From: Asticcacaulis currens
Lineage (GTDB): Bacteria; Pseudomonadota; Alphaproteobacteria; Caulobacterales; Caulobacteraceae
Assembly (NCBI RefSeq): GCF_028550395.1
Contig: NZ_JAQQKW010000014.1
Location: 1-64,000 of the forward strand
Length of the DNA: 64,000 nt
Direction: 5' to 3'
Shown here: positions 53,194-62,272 of the stretch, in pieces
How positions within the stretch are numbered: position 1 is the first letter of the stretch
How the letters are laid out: each line of letters opens with the position of its first letter
Position numbers and translations under genes: made by a program
Notes under the pieces: model-generated
Seen by the model: only the letters and a program-made list of their open reading frames with translations
Told to the model about the DNA's origin: nothing
The model's database searches: none

Positions 53194-54396
53194 ATGATCT
53201 TTCAAATTCTGGCCATACCCACATTCCTGCTGGTGATATCCCTGATCGTGACCTTTCATGAACTGGGTCACTTCAGCGTCGCCCGCCTGTTTAAAACGAA
53301 GATCGAGCGCTTTTCCGTCGGATTCGGCCCGGTCATCTGGTCCAGACGCGACAAAAATGGTGTGCTTTGGTGCCTGAGCGCCCTGCCTCTGGGGGGCTAT
53401 GTCAAGTTTTCGGGCGATGAACATGTGTCTTCCATGTCACCCGACGCCGAAGAATTGGAAAAGGCCCGCCGCGCCATCCGTGAGCGCGAAGGTCCGGGCG
53501 CGGAAATGGCCTATTTCCATTTCAAGCCGGTGTGGCAACGCTTTCTGATCGTGCTGGCCGGTCCGGTCGCTAATTTTGTGCTGTCTATTCTGATCTTCGC
53601 CGCCGTCTTCATGATTGTGGGCAAGGGCATGGCGCCCGGCACGGTCATGGGATTCCCGGAGCCCAATGGGCCGGGGGCCCGCTCAGGCCTGAAGGTCGGC
53701 GATCAGTTCGTCCGCATCGACGGCCGCGAGGTCAAGACCTCCGAAGACGTGATCATGCTGGTGCGGATGCGCGGCAACGAGTCCGTAGCGGTCGAGGTGC
53801 GTCGCGACGGGCAGATCGTGCGCCTGACCGTTACGCCGGAGCGTCGACTTATTCCCGAAGCCTCCAAACATGTGCCGACCTATGCCGGCGTGCTGGCTGT
53901 GGCCATTGGCGACGGTAAGCCGCGTGTGCCGTGGCCGCACGAAGCCCTGTGGCTGGGGACGCAGAAGACGCTCGGCGTGCTTGACACGACCCTGACCTAT
54001 ATTGGCCGTATTTTCACCGGAAAAGAAAACGGAGATCAGCTGTCGGGCATTATCGGCATGACCAAGGCGACGGGTGATCTGACCGCCGAAGTCGCCAGCA
54101 TCAAGGCGACGCCGGGTCAGATTGCCTTTAGCTGGATGCTGACCATGTTACAGATGGCGGCCTTCGTCTCGGTCGGTATCGGCTTCGTCAACCTGTTGCC
54201 GGTACCGGTGCTCGATGGCGGGCATCTGGTCTTTTACACTTACGAAGCCATTGCGCGGCGGCCACTCAGCGCCACCGTGCAGGGGCTGGGATACAGATTT
54301 GGACTTGTGGCCTTGTTCGGTTTGATGTTGTTCGCTACATGGAATGACCTTAACCGTACCGGCATCATCAAGTTTTTCGGGGGGCTGTTTTCATGA
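53194..54396 (+). CDS. rseP: Site-2 intramembrane metalloprotease RseP (MmpA)
   Basis: A 400-residue zinc protease in the inner membrane. The HELGH motif is at residues 22-26 in the first helix. One PDZ domain covers about residues 145-215 (GARSGLKVGDQFVRIDGREV), and NLLPVPVLDGGHLVFY is the second metal motif near residue 335. In E. coli RseP cleaves anti-sigma factor RseA; in Caulobacter the homologue MmpA cleaves the polarity factor PodJ. It has the usual position between dxr and bamA. Confidence 0.95.
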   Translation: MIFQILAIPTFLLVISLIVTFHELGHFSVARLFKTKIERFSVGFGPVIWSRRDKNGVLWCLSALPLGGYVKFSGDEHVSSMSPDAEELEKARRAIREREGPGAEMAYFHFKPVWQRFLIVLAGPVANFVLSILIFAAVFMIVGKGMAPGTVMGFPEPNGPGARSGLKVGDQFVRIDGREVKTSEDVIMLVRMRGNESVAVEVRRDGQIVRLTVTPERRLIPEASKHVPTYAGVLAVAIGDGKPRVPWPHEALWLGTQKTLGVLDTTLTYIGRIFTGKENGDQLSGIIGMTKATGDLTAEVASIKATPGQIAFSWMLTMLQMAAFVSVGIGFVNLLPVPVLDGGHLVFYTYEAIARRPLSATVQGLGYRFGLVALFGLMLFATWNDLNRTGIIKFFGGLFS

Positions 54397-54476
54397 CCGG
54401 CACAGATCAGGGCCTTATCCCTGTCTACTCCCTCCGTTCGTGACGGCCAAACATACAAGCGGAACGATACCTTTCC

Positions 54477-56885
54477 ATGAATAGTCCTGCCTCCACTACC
54501 TCCAAGATACGTCCTTGGACCGCCAGCGTCAGCCTGCTGGCGCTTCTGGCGGCCACCGGTCCCGCTTTGGCGCAACAGGCGCCGGCCGCCGACGCGGCTC
54601 AGGCCCCGGCCCCTCAGGCCGCCCCAGCCCCACAGGTCGCCGTCATCGGGCGAATCAAGGTGGAAGGCAACGAACGGATCGACGCCGCCACGGTCATCTC
54701 CTATCTGCCGGTGCAGGTGGGTCAGACGGTCAACGATCTCCTGATCGACCAGTCGGTGAAGACGCTTTACCGCACCGAACTGTTCTCCGACGTGCAGATC
54801 GTCATGAACGGCAACGAAATGGTTATCAGCGTGGTCGAAGCGCCGATCATCAACCAGGTGGTGTTCGAGGGTAACAGCGCCCTGTCGAAGGACAAGCTGC
54901 GCGACGAAGTGACGATCCGCCCGCGCGGCGTGTTCACCAAGGCCAAGGTGCAGGCCGACGTCCAGCGCATTATCGAGCTTTATCGCCGCTCAGGCCGCAT
55001 CTCGGCCACGGTGACGCCGAAAATCGTCGAACTGCCGCAAAAGCGCGTCGATCTGATCTTCGAAATCGACGAAGGTGTGAAGACCGGCGTGGAGAACGTC
55101 AACTTCGTTGGCAACAAGGCCTTTTCGGACAATGAACTGGCCGGGGTGGTCGTCACCAAAAAGTCGCTGTGGTGGAAGTTCTTCTCCTCGAACGACAACT
55201 ACGATCCGGATCGTATGGATTACGACCGCGAGCAGTTGAAGAAGTTTTATACCAACCGCGGCTATTACGACTTCCGCGTCGTCTCGGCCGTGGCCGAACT
55301 GACGCCGGACCGCAAGGACTTCGTCATCACCTACACGCTGGACGAAGGTCAGAAGTATAATTTCGGCCGCGTCGTGGTGAAGACCGAAAACGAGAAGCTG
55401 AACGGCGAGAACCTGCAACGTATGTTGCCGATCCAGCCGGGCCAGCTCTATGAGAGCGACCTGATCGAAAAGTCGGTCGATGCCCTGACCTATGCGGCCG
55501 GGCAGGCGGGCTTTGCCTTCGTGGACGTGCGTCCGCGCGACGAAGGCAATCCCGAAACGAAGACGGTCGATGTAACCTTCAACGTGCGCGAAGGTGCCCG
55601 CGTCTATATCGACAAGATCGACATTGTCGGCAACGCCCGCACGCTCGACCGCGTCGTGCGCCGTGAAATGCTGGTGTCTGAAGGCGATGCCTACAACAAG
55701 GCCCTGATCGAACGTTCCAAGATGTTCGTCAATGCGCTGGGCTTCTTCAAGGACGTCGATATCAAGGAAACGCCGGGTTCGGCCCCTGACCGCACCAATA
55801 TTCAGGTGCAGGTCACCGAGCAGCCGACCGGCGAACTGAGCTTCGGGGCGGGCTTCTCGTCCTATGAAAAGTTCATCCTCGACGTCGGCATTACCGAACG
55901 CAACTTTCGGGGTCGCGGTCAGAACGTGCGCGCGCGCGTGTCGCTGGGCTCGATCCAGAAGAATATCGACCTCAGCTTCACCGAGCCGCGCTTCATGGGC
56001 CGCGACGTGTCGGCGGGCGTCGATCTGTTCTCCAGCTCGTACAACTATTCGGGCGTCAGCTATTCGTCGAAGACGACCGGGGCGGGCCTGCGTCTGGGCT
56101 ACAGCCTGAACGGCTACTCCATCCTGCGCCTGCGCTATAACCTGCGCAGCGACGAACTGCGCTATTCGGGCTCGTCGGAATGTGACGCCCTGCAATATAG
56201 CTGCGGCAACGGCGTGACCTCCAGCGTCGGCTACACCCTGTCCTTCGATCGCCGCAATGACTACGTGCTGGCGACGCGCGGTTGGCAGGCCATCCTGCGT
56301 CAGGATTTCGCCGGATTGGGCGGTGACACGCGCTATGTTCGCTCCGAGCTTGAAGGCCATTGGTATCACGGCTTCCGCAAGGATATGGTCCTGCACCTGC
56401 AAGGCATCGCCGGCAATATCACGCCGGTGGGCGGCGACGCCGTTCGCATCAATGACCGTTTCTTTAAGGGGGGCACCACATTCCGCGGCTTCGAAAATGC
56501 CGGTATCGGCCCGCGCGACAGCAATACGACCTACGCGCTGGGCGGTGAAACCTACGCCATCGGCACCGTCGAAATGGGCATCCCCAACGGCCTGCCCGAA
56601 CAGTACGGCCTTAAAACCGCTCTGTTTGTCGATTTCGGTACCCTGGGGGGCATCGACGACCGCCTGAAATATTGTAGCGCGGCTCAGGCGGCGGTCGGTA
56701 GCTGTGCCGCCGGTTCGCGCCTCAGCTATATCAAGGACGAAATGTCCCTGCGTGCGTCGGCAGGCGTGACCATCCGCTGGAAGTCCCCCATGGGTCCGAT
56801 CCAGTTCGATATCAGCCAGATCCTGTCGCGCGAAGATTACGACAAGACCGAAACCTTCCGCTTCTCGCAATCCACTCAGTTCTAA
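54477..56885 (+). CDS. bamA: Outer membrane protein assembly factor BamA
   Basis: An 802-residue Omp85 protein. A long signal peptide (core SVSLLALLAATGPALAQ) is followed by an Ala/Pro/Gln linker, five POTRA domains from about residue 57 to 395 (first: VIGRIKVEGNERIDAATVIS), and a 16-strand barrel. The barrel includes FKGGTTFRGFENAGIGPRD (the Omp85 motif region) and the C-terminal FRFSQSTQF ending on Phe. It inserts outer-membrane beta-barrels, including the autotransporter at the left of the window. The substrate chaperone gene follows after 37 bases. Confidence 0.96.
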   Translation: MNSPASTTSKIRPWTASVSLLALLAATGPALAQQAPAADAAQAPAPQAAPAPQVAVIGRIKVEGNERIDAATVISYLPVQVGQTVNDLLIDQSVKTLYRTELFSDVQIVMNGNEMVISVVEAPIINQVVFEGNSALSKDKLRDEVTIRPRGVFTKAKVQADVQRIIELYRRSGRISATVTPKIVELPQKRVDLIFEIDEGVKTGVENVNFVGNKAFSDNELAGVVVTKKSLWWKFFSSNDNYDPDRMDYDREQLKKFYTNRGYYDFRVVSAVAELTPDRKDFVITYTLDEGQKYNFGRVVVKTENEKLNGENLQRMLPIQPGQLYESDLIEKSVDALTYAAGQAGFAFVDVRPRDEGNPETKTVDVTFNVREGARVYIDKIDIVGNARTLDRVVRREMLVSEGDAYNKALIERSKMFVNALGFFKDVDIKETPGSAPDRTNIQVQVTEQPTGELSFGAGFSSYEKFILDVGITERNFRGRGQNVRARVSLGSIQKNIDLSFTEPRFMGRDVSAGVDLFSSSYNYSGVSYSSKTTGAGLRLGYSLNGYSILRLRYNLRSDELRYSGSSECDALQYSCGNGVTSSVGYTLSFDRRNDYVLATRGWQAILRQDFAGLGGDTRYVRSELEGHWYHGFRKDMVLHLQGIAGNITPVGGDAVRINDRFFKGGTTFRGFENAGIGPRDSNTTYALGGETYAIGTVEMGIPNGLPEQYGLKTALFVDFGTLGGIDDRLKYCSAAQAAVGSCAAGSRLSYIKDEMSLRASAGVTIRWKSPMGPIQFDISQILSREDYDKTETFRFSQSTQF

Positions 56886-56922
56886 CCCACGCTTACCAAA
56901 GCCATCAACGAGTTCTCACGCT

Positions 56923-57594
56923 ATGAAAAAGCAACTTCTCCTCACCGTCTGCGCCCTGTCGGCCACTGCCCTGACCTCGGTTGCCATCGCCCAGACTCCG
57001 GCCGCTGCGCCGGCGGCGGCCCCTGCGGCCACTCAGCCCCAGACCAAGCCGGGCCCGGTCATCGCCGGCGTCTGCGTCTATTCCAACGAAGCCGTCATGG
57101 CCAATGCGGCGGTTTCCAAGGCCGCGGCTCAGCGCCTGCAACAGATCAACCAGCAGGCCGAGGCCGAACTGGAGCCCGACGCTCAGGCGCTGGAAAAAGA
57201 GCGTGCCGGCCTCGCCGCTCAGCAAAAGACCCTGACCAAGGACAAGTTCGACCCGCTGGCTCAGGCCTTCATGGGTAAGGTCAAGGCTTTCCAGGACAAG
57301 GCCTTTATCGTCAATCAGGAACTGGGCCGTACCGAGCAGGACGCCAATGTGAAGGTGGCGCAACTGGTTGCGCCCGCCCTGTCGGCGACCTATGAAGCCA
57401 AGAACTGCGGTATGCTTGTGGACCGTAAGGCCGTGCTGTTTGCCAACCCGGCCATGGACATCACCGGTGACGTGATCCAGAAGCTCGACACCTCCAAGGT
57501 GGCGGTCGATATTAAGCGCGTCGTTCTGCCGGAAGCCGACCGTCAGAAGCTGCTGAAGGCCAAGGCCGAGCAGGACGCCCAGCAAGGCGGTTAA
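56923..57594 (+). CDS. skp: OmpH/Skp family periplasmic chaperone
   Basis: A 223-residue exported protein. The signal peptide is KQLLLTVCALSATALTSVA (residues 3-21), then an Ala/Pro spacer. The OmpH body has the conserved short beta part (IAGVCVYSNEAVMANAAVSK) and a long helical hairpin rich in Gln, Ala, Glu and Lys (residues ~70-160) that would form the arms of the trimeric holdase. It delivers unfolded outer-membrane proteins to BamA. The C-terminal KAEQDAQQGG is variable. Confidence 0.88.
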   Translation: MKKQLLLTVCALSATALTSVAIAQTPAAAPAAAPAATQPQTKPGPVIAGVCVYSNEAVMANAAVSKAAAQRLQQINQQAEAELEPDAQALEKERAGLAAQQKTLTKDKFDPLAQAFMGKVKAFQDKAFIVNQELGRTEQDANVKVAQLVAPALSATYEAKNCGMLVDRKAVLFANPAMDITGDVIQKLDTSKVAVDIKRVVLPEADRQKLLKAKAEQDAQQGG

Positions 57595-57643
57595 AGGGTT
57601 CAACCGGCCTTCGCGCCGGCTGAAAACTTTGTAAACACACAGT

Positions 57644-57697
57644 GAGCCTTGTCCGGCGAAATATGCGCAAGCATCGCTGGACAAGGCTCTGTTTATT
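57644..57697 (+). terminator. Terminator-like hairpin between skp and lpxD
   Basis: Perfect 11-bp arms GAGCCTTGTCC (57644-57654) and GGACAAGGCTC (57679-57689) enclose a 24-base loop and are followed by TGTTTATTT. A second, smaller hairpin (CCGGC / GCCGG) lies near 57604-57619. If it terminates efficiently, lpxD and the genes after it need their own promoter in the next 140 bases; I could not fix one. Confidence 0.7.
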
Positions 57698-57837
57698 TGA
57701 GCTATATGCACCTTTTCCGCCCTTTGGCAGGATGCGGCGGGGATGGTTTTTCTGCCTTGAGCGTTTTCTCAAAGGTGCGACCAGACAAAAAGCGTAGAGC
57801 GGACGTCCTTCCGCTTCGGTCAGGAGTAATGTGCGGG

Positions 57838-58851
57838 ATGCCCGATCAAAGGTTCTTTGAGGTTGCTTCCGAAATCGCCCTCGATGATGTTCTCGGCCTG
57901 ACCTTTGCCACGCTCGCGCCCGGTGCACACGGCGCGGGGCAGAGCATCAGCGGCTGTGCGCCCCTGTCTGTGGCCGGTGCTACCGAGGCGGCCTATTTCA
58001 GTGACCGCCGTTACCTTGAAAATCTGCGCCGGACGCGCGCCGGCTTTGCCTTTGTGCCCGAAGCCGACATCGCCCATGTCCCCGAAGGGACGCTGCCCCT
58101 GATTAGCCGGTCGCCGCAGGCCTCGTGGTCGCGTCTGGCCGCGAAGCTCTACAGCGCGCGCCGCCATGAGGGAGCGCAGGCCATTCATCCCTCGGCCCAC
58201 ATCGAAGAGGGCGTCACACTGGGGGTTGGGGTCATTGTGGGGCAGGGGGCCGAGATCGGCCGTGGTACCTCCATCGAAGCCTATACGGTGATTGGTCCCG
58301 GCTGTCAGATCGGCCGCAACTGCCGCATCGGCGCGCAGGCGACGATCTATTGCGCCCTGATTGGCGATGGCGTGCATCTGGCGTCCGGCGTGCGAATCGG
58401 CGAGGCTGGGTTTGGCGTGTCGGGTGATCACGAGGGGCTGATCGACGTGCCGCAACTGGGGCGCGTCATCCTTCAGGATCACGTGTCGATCGGTGCGGGA
58501 ACCTGCGTGGATCGCGGGGCCTACGACGATACGGTTATCGGCGAAGCCTCAAAGATCGACAATATGGTTCAGATCGCCCATAACGTTAAACTTGGACGTA
58601 ACGTTATCGTCGCCGCCCATTCCGGGCTGTCGGGTTCCGTCCAGGTGGGGGATGGCGCTATGTTCGGGGGACGGGCGGGCGTGATCGACCATATTGAAAT
58701 CGGGGCCGGCGCGAAGGTCGCGGCGGGTGCCGTTGTGTTTAAGGATGTCCCGGCGGGACAGATGTGGTCGGGCTTCCCGGCCAAGCCGTCGCGGCAGTTT
58801 CTGCGCGAGGCGGCCTGGCTGAGCAAGGCGGCTACCAAGGATAAGGGCTAA
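57838..58851 (+). CDS. lpxD: UDP-3-O-(3-hydroxymyristoyl)glucosamine N-acyltransferase
   Basis: A 337-residue trimeric acyltransferase for the third step of lipid A synthesis. An N-terminal uridine-binding domain (residues ~1-100) precedes a left-handed beta-helix of hexapeptide repeats (I-G-x-x-x-x). The catalytic His is in DNMVQIAHNVKLG, and AAHSGLSGSVQVGD follows. GGAG at 57823-57826 suits the ATG at 57838; an ATG three codons earlier is too close to that site. Confidence 0.95.
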   Translation: MPDQRFFEVASEIALDDVLGLTFATLAPGAHGAGQSISGCAPLSVAGATEAAYFSDRRYLENLRRTRAGFAFVPEADIAHVPEGTLPLISRSPQASWSRLAAKLYSARRHEGAQAIHPSAHIEEGVTLGVGVIVGQGAEIGRGTSIEAYTVIGPGCQIGRNCRIGAQATIYCALIGDGVHLASGVRIGEAGFGVSGDHEGLIDVPQLGRVILQDHVSIGAGTCVDRGAYDDTVIGEASKIDNMVQIAHNVKLGRNVIVAAHSGLSGSVQVGDGAMFGGRAGVIDHIEIGAGAKVAAGAVVFKDVPAGQMWSGFPAKPSRQFLREAAWLSKAATKDKG

Positions 58852-58859
58852 GAACAGAA

Positions 58860-59357
58860 ATGACCACGGATCAGGCCAGCGAGACGCCGGAAGGCGGGGC
58901 ACCCGAAACCGGTATCGACATTAGCTATCAGGAAGTGATGAAGCGGATTCCGCACCGCTATCCCTTCCTGCTGATTGATCGCGGTGAAAACTGGATCAAG
59001 AACAAGAGCATGGTGGGCATCAAGAACGTGACGTTCAATGAGCCCTTCTTCAACGGCCATTTCCCGGAAAACCCCGTCATGCCGGGCGTGCTGATCATTG
59101 AGGCGCTGGGGCAGACCGGGGCCGTGCTGATGTCCAAGTCGCTGGACGTCTCAGTCGAAGGCAAGACCATCTTTTTCATGGGCGTCGATGGCGTGAAGTT
59201 CCGCAGTCCCGTGCGTCCGGGCGATCAGTTGCGGATGCATGTCGAAGTGACCCGTCACCGGGGGGATGTGTTCAAATTCCGTGGCGAAGCCTTTGTGAAC
59301 AAGAAAATCGTTTGCGAATGTGAATTTGCCGCCATGGTGGTCGAGAACCCGCAATGA
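58860..59357 (+). CDS. fabZ: 3-hydroxyacyl-ACP dehydratase FabZ
   Basis: A 165-residue hot-dog-fold enzyme that removes water from 3-hydroxyacyl-ACP in fatty acid synthesis, sharing its substrate pool with LpxA and LpxD. The catalytic His lies in [11 protein letters not shown] and the catalytic Glu in [18 protein letters not shown]. About 20 polar residues ([18 protein letters not shown]) extend the N-terminus beyond the core. It overlaps the lpxA start by four bases. Confidence 0.96.
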   Translation: MTTDQASETPEGGAPETGIDISYQEVMKRIPHRYPFLLIDRGENWIKNKSMVGIKNVTFNEPFFNGHFPENPVMPGVLIIEALGQTGAVLMSKSLDVSVEGKTIFFMGVDGVKFRSPVRPGDQLRMHVEVTRHRGDVFKFRGEAFVNKKIVCECEFAAMVVENPQ

Positions 59358-60139
59358 GCATCCACCCCACCGCCATTATCCACGACGGGGCCCGGCTGGG
59401 CGAAGGGGTGAGCGTCGGCCCGTGGTGCATCGTTGGTCCACATGCTGTGCTGGGTGACCGTGTCAGCCTGCAATCGAGCGTCGTCATTCAGGGCCATACC
59501 GAAATTGGTGCCGACAGCCATGTGCACCCCTTTGCCGTTCTGGGCGGTTCGCCCCAGCATCTGGCGCACAAGGGCGAAGACACCCGCCTCGTTGTCGGTG
59601 AGCGCAATCAGATTCGTGAACACGTCACCATGCACACCGGCACGGTGAAGGGCGGCGGCGTGACCACGGTCGGCAATGACTGCCTGTTTATGGTCGGCAG
59701 CCATGTGGCGCACGACTGCGTCGTCGGCAACAATGTCGTGCTGGCCAATAACGCCTCGCTCGGCGGCCATGTGCAGGTCGGCGATTTCGTATTTCTGGGC
59801 GGCCTGTGTGGCGTGCATCAGTTTGCGCGCATTGGCCGCTACAGCTTTGTCGGCGGCGCGGCGATGGTCACCAAGGACGTCATCCCCTACGGGTCCGTCT
59901 GGGGCAATCATGCGCGTCTGGAAGGCCTTAATCTGGTGGGTCTGAAGCGTCGCGGCTTTTCGCGTGACCTCATCCTGTCGCTGCGCACCGCCTATCGCAT
60001 GATGTTCGCACCGGAAGGTACCTTTCAGGAGCGTCTGGACGACGTGCTGGAAAACTTCAGCGATATTCCGCAGGTCGTTGAGATTGTGCAGTTTATCCGC
60101 GAAGACTCCAACCGTCCCATCTGCCTGCCGGTGGAGTGA
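59354..60139 (+). CDS. lpxA: UDP-N-acetylglucosamine O-acyltransferase
   Basis: A 261-residue trimeric left-handed beta-helix enzyme, the first step of lipid A synthesis. Hexapeptide repeats run from residue ~5 to 185. The catalytic His (His125 of E. coli) is in [12 protein letters not shown], and [13 protein letters not shown] is also conserved. A helical C-terminal domain (from about residue 195) binds the acyl carrier. The stop overlaps the lpxI start. Confidence 0.96.
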   Translation: MSIHPTAIIHDGARLGEGVSVGPWCIVGPHAVLGDRVSLQSSVVIQGHTEIGADSHVHPFAVLGGSPQHLAHKGEDTRLVVGERNQIREHVTMHTGTVKGGGVTTVGNDCLFMVGSHVAHDCVVGNNVVLANNASLGGHVQVGDFVFLGGLCGVHQFARIGRYSFVGGAAMVTKDVIPYGSVWGNHARLEGLNLVGLKRRGFSRDLILSLRTAYRMMFAPEGTFQERLDDVLENFSDIPQVVEIVQFIREDSNRPICLPVE

Positions 60140-60984
60140 TGGACAAGCTCGGCCTCATTGCCGGTGGCGGGCTGGTGCCGGTTGAAATCGCCCGTTACCT
60201 ACAGCGTAGCGGGCGACCCTATTGCGTGATCCGCCTCGAAGGACTGGCCGACGCGGAGCTGTCGGCGCATCCCGGCCACGATATTGATGTCGGTCATTTC
60301 CAGAAAATCTTTGTCACCCTGGCGCAGGAAGCCTGTCGTGCGGTGTGCATGGTCGGCTATGTCAAGCGCCCGGATTTCGATGCCATGGAGCGCGACGAGG
60401 GCGGGGCGGCGCACCTGCCCGCTATTCAGGCCGCCGGGCGCGGCGGCGACGACTCGCTCCTGCGTCAAGTTGCCAAGGTGTTTGAGAGTCAGGGCTATGC
60501 CATAGTGGGCGCGCACGAGGCCAATCCGGAACTGTGCCTCGAAGAGGGGCTTCAGGCCGGAGAAGCCCCGCCGCCCGAAGCGCGCGAAGATATGGAGGAT
60601 GCCTTCCGTGTCGCGCACGCCCTCGGGGCGCTGGATATCGGTCAGGCGGCGGTTGTCGCCGGGCGGATTACGTTGGCCGTCGAGGCGCAGGAAGGCACGG
60701 ACGCGCTTTTGAAGCGTGTGGCCACCCTGTCGCCGGTGCTGATCGGCACGGCGGCGCGGCGCAAGGGTGTGCTGGCCAAGGTGCCGAAACCGATACAGGA
60801 TTTGCGGCTCGACATGCCGACCATCGGCGTGCAGACGGTCGAGGCGGCTGCGGCGGCGGGTCTCTCTGGAATTGTCGGGCAGGCGGGGGCACTGCTCGTC
60901 GTGGACAAGGCGCGCGTCTATGCCCGTGCCGCCGAACTGGGACTTTTCATCTATGGACACGCCCCCAATCCGCAAGCCGATTAA
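60139..60984 (+). CDS. lpxI: UDP-2,3-diacylglucosamine pyrophosphatase LpxI
   Basis: A 281-residue enzyme that cleaves UDP-2,3-diacylglucosamine to lipid X and UMP, the fourth step of lipid A synthesis. It is unrelated to LpxH and was first characterised in Caulobacter. The N-terminal GLIAGGGLVPVEIARYLQ and the C-terminal DLRLDMPTIGVQTVEAAAAA with IVGQAGALLVVDK are family phrases. Its use in place of lpxH fits an alphaproteobacterium. It starts on the last base of the lpxA stop and ends inside lpxB (32-base overlap). Confidence 0.95.
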   Translation: MDKLGLIAGGGLVPVEIARYLQRSGRPYCVIRLEGLADAELSAHPGHDIDVGHFQKIFVTLAQEACRAVCMVGYVKRPDFDAMERDEGGAAHLPAIQAAGRGGDDSLLRQVAKVFESQGYAIVGAHEANPELCLEEGLQAGEAPPPEAREDMEDAFRVAHALGALDIGQAAVVAGRITLAVEAQEGTDALLKRVATLSPVLIGTAARRKGVLAKVPKPIQDLRLDMPTIGVQTVEAAAAAGLSGIVGQAGALLVVDKARVYARAAELGLFIYGHAPNPQAD

Positions 60985-62134
60985 GCTGATGCTGGTCGCA
61001 GCCGAAGCCTCCGGCGACATGCTGGGGGCGGGGCTGATGCGCGAACTGCAACGCCAGTCACCGGTGCCGCTCACCTTCTGTGGCGTCGGCGGCAAGCGCA
61101 TGGCCGAGCTGGGCATAGAAAGCCCCTTCGATATTTCCGAACTGTCGATTCTGGGCCTGATCGAAGGGCTGAAAGCCTATAAGCGCGTAAAGGCGCGTGT
61201 TGCCGATACGGTAGCGCAGGCGTTGCGCGAAAAGCCCGATGCGGTGGTTCTGATCGATTCCTGGGGTTTCACGCTGCGCGTGGCGCACGGCATTCGCGCG
61301 GCTCTGCCCGATGTGCCCCTGATCAAATATGTCGGGCCGCAGGTCTGGGCCACGCGGCCGGGACGCGCCAGAACGCTGGCGCAAAGCGTCGATCTCTTGC
61401 TGGCCCTGCACCCGATGGACGCCCCCTATTTCGAAAAAGAGGGGCTAAAGACCGTTGTCGTGGGCAATCCGGCCCTGAATGTCGATTTCAACACCGCCGA
61501 TCCCGAGGGTCTGCGGGCTGGGCTGGGCATCGGCGAGGCGCCTCTGCTGCTGGTTTTGCCGGGCAGCCGTCCGTCGGAAATCAAGCGCCTGATGCCGGTC
61601 TTCCGTGAGACCATCGAAACCCTGTCGCGTCAGCGTCCCGAACTGGTCTTCGTGGTGCCGGTGGCCGATACGGTGCGCGATCAGGTGCGTGACGGTCTGG
61701 CCGGTGTGCAGGCCCCTTTGCATCTGCTGGACAGCGAGACAGATAAGCTGTCAGCCATGCGCGCGGCGACGGTGGCGCTCGCCTGTTCCGGTACGGTGAC
61801 GACCGAACTGGCTCTGGCCGGGTGTCCGATGATCGTCGCCTATAAGGTCGAGTCCCTGACCTATTTCCTGTTCAAACACATGTCGCCACTCACCCACGTC
61901 ACCCTGTTCAACATCATGGCAGGCAAGGGGGTGGCCCCGGAATTCATCCAGCACGATTGCACGACGCCCAATCTGGTCGCCGCGCTCAGTCAGAGGCTGG
62001 ACGATCCGGCCTTCCGCGCCGCTCAGACCGAGGCCCAGTACGCGGCGCTTGACCTAATGGGGCGGGGTCAACCGGCCCCGGCCATCCGGGCAGCCGAAGC
62101 CGTGCTGCAACACCTGATGCAGGTCAGGCATTAA
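60953..62134 (+). CDS. lpxB: Lipid-A-disaccharide synthase
   Basis: A 393-residue GT-B glycosyltransferase that joins lipid X and UDP-diacylglucosamine into the lipid A disaccharide. Motifs are MLVAAEASGDMLGAGLM, VLIDSWGFTLRVA, KYVGPQVWATRPGRA, LLLVLPGSRPSEIKRL and the C-terminal ACSGTVTTELALAGCPMIVAYK. The start at 60953 lies within lpxI; an ATG at 60989 would remove 12 residues and the overlap. It is the last gene of the block. Confidence 0.95.
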   Translation: MDTPPIRKPIKLMLVAAEASGDMLGAGLMRELQRQSPVPLTFCGVGGKRMAELGIESPFDISELSILGLIEGLKAYKRVKARVADTVAQALREKPDAVVLIDSWGFTLRVAHGIRAALPDVPLIKYVGPQVWATRPGRARTLAQSVDLLLALHPMDAPYFEKEGLKTVVVGNPALNVDFNTADPEGLRAGLGIGEAPLLLVLPGSRPSEIKRLMPVFRETIETLSRQRPELVFVVPVADTVRDQVRDGLAGVQAPLHLLDSETDKLSAMRAATVALACSGTVTTELALAGCPMIVAYKVESLTYFLFKHMSPLTHVTLFNIMAGKGVAPEFIQHDCTTPNLVAALSQRLDDPAFRAAQTEAQYAALDLMGRGQPAPAIRAAEAVLQHLMQVRH

Positions 62135-62233
62135 AGCACACGGCGGATTTCGCCCTTGTCCTGACGCGATTCTCGCCTAATTTAGGGTCTGGTTTTGACG
62201 CGATCTCAGAGAGAACCGCCCTTCGGCGGCGCG

Positions 62234-62256
62234 TTAACACAGACTTAAGATATAAA
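62234..62256 (+). promoter_or_regulatory. CtrA-type box with adjacent -10
   Basis: TTAA-CACAGAC-TTAA (62234-62248) matches the Caulobacter CtrA consensus TTAA-N7-TTAA exactly. TATAAA (62251-62256) lies three bases later, so the box would cover the -35 position, as in CtrA-activated promoters. It is 25-40 bases before the next ATG. Confidence 0.6.
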
Positions 62257-62272
62257 TCGCACATCATTTACC

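Noticed and set aside
54990-56870. 626-codon open frame antisense to bamA
   Set aside because: The sense strand encodes an intact BamA with all POTRA and barrel features; the antisense frame has no recognisable fold.
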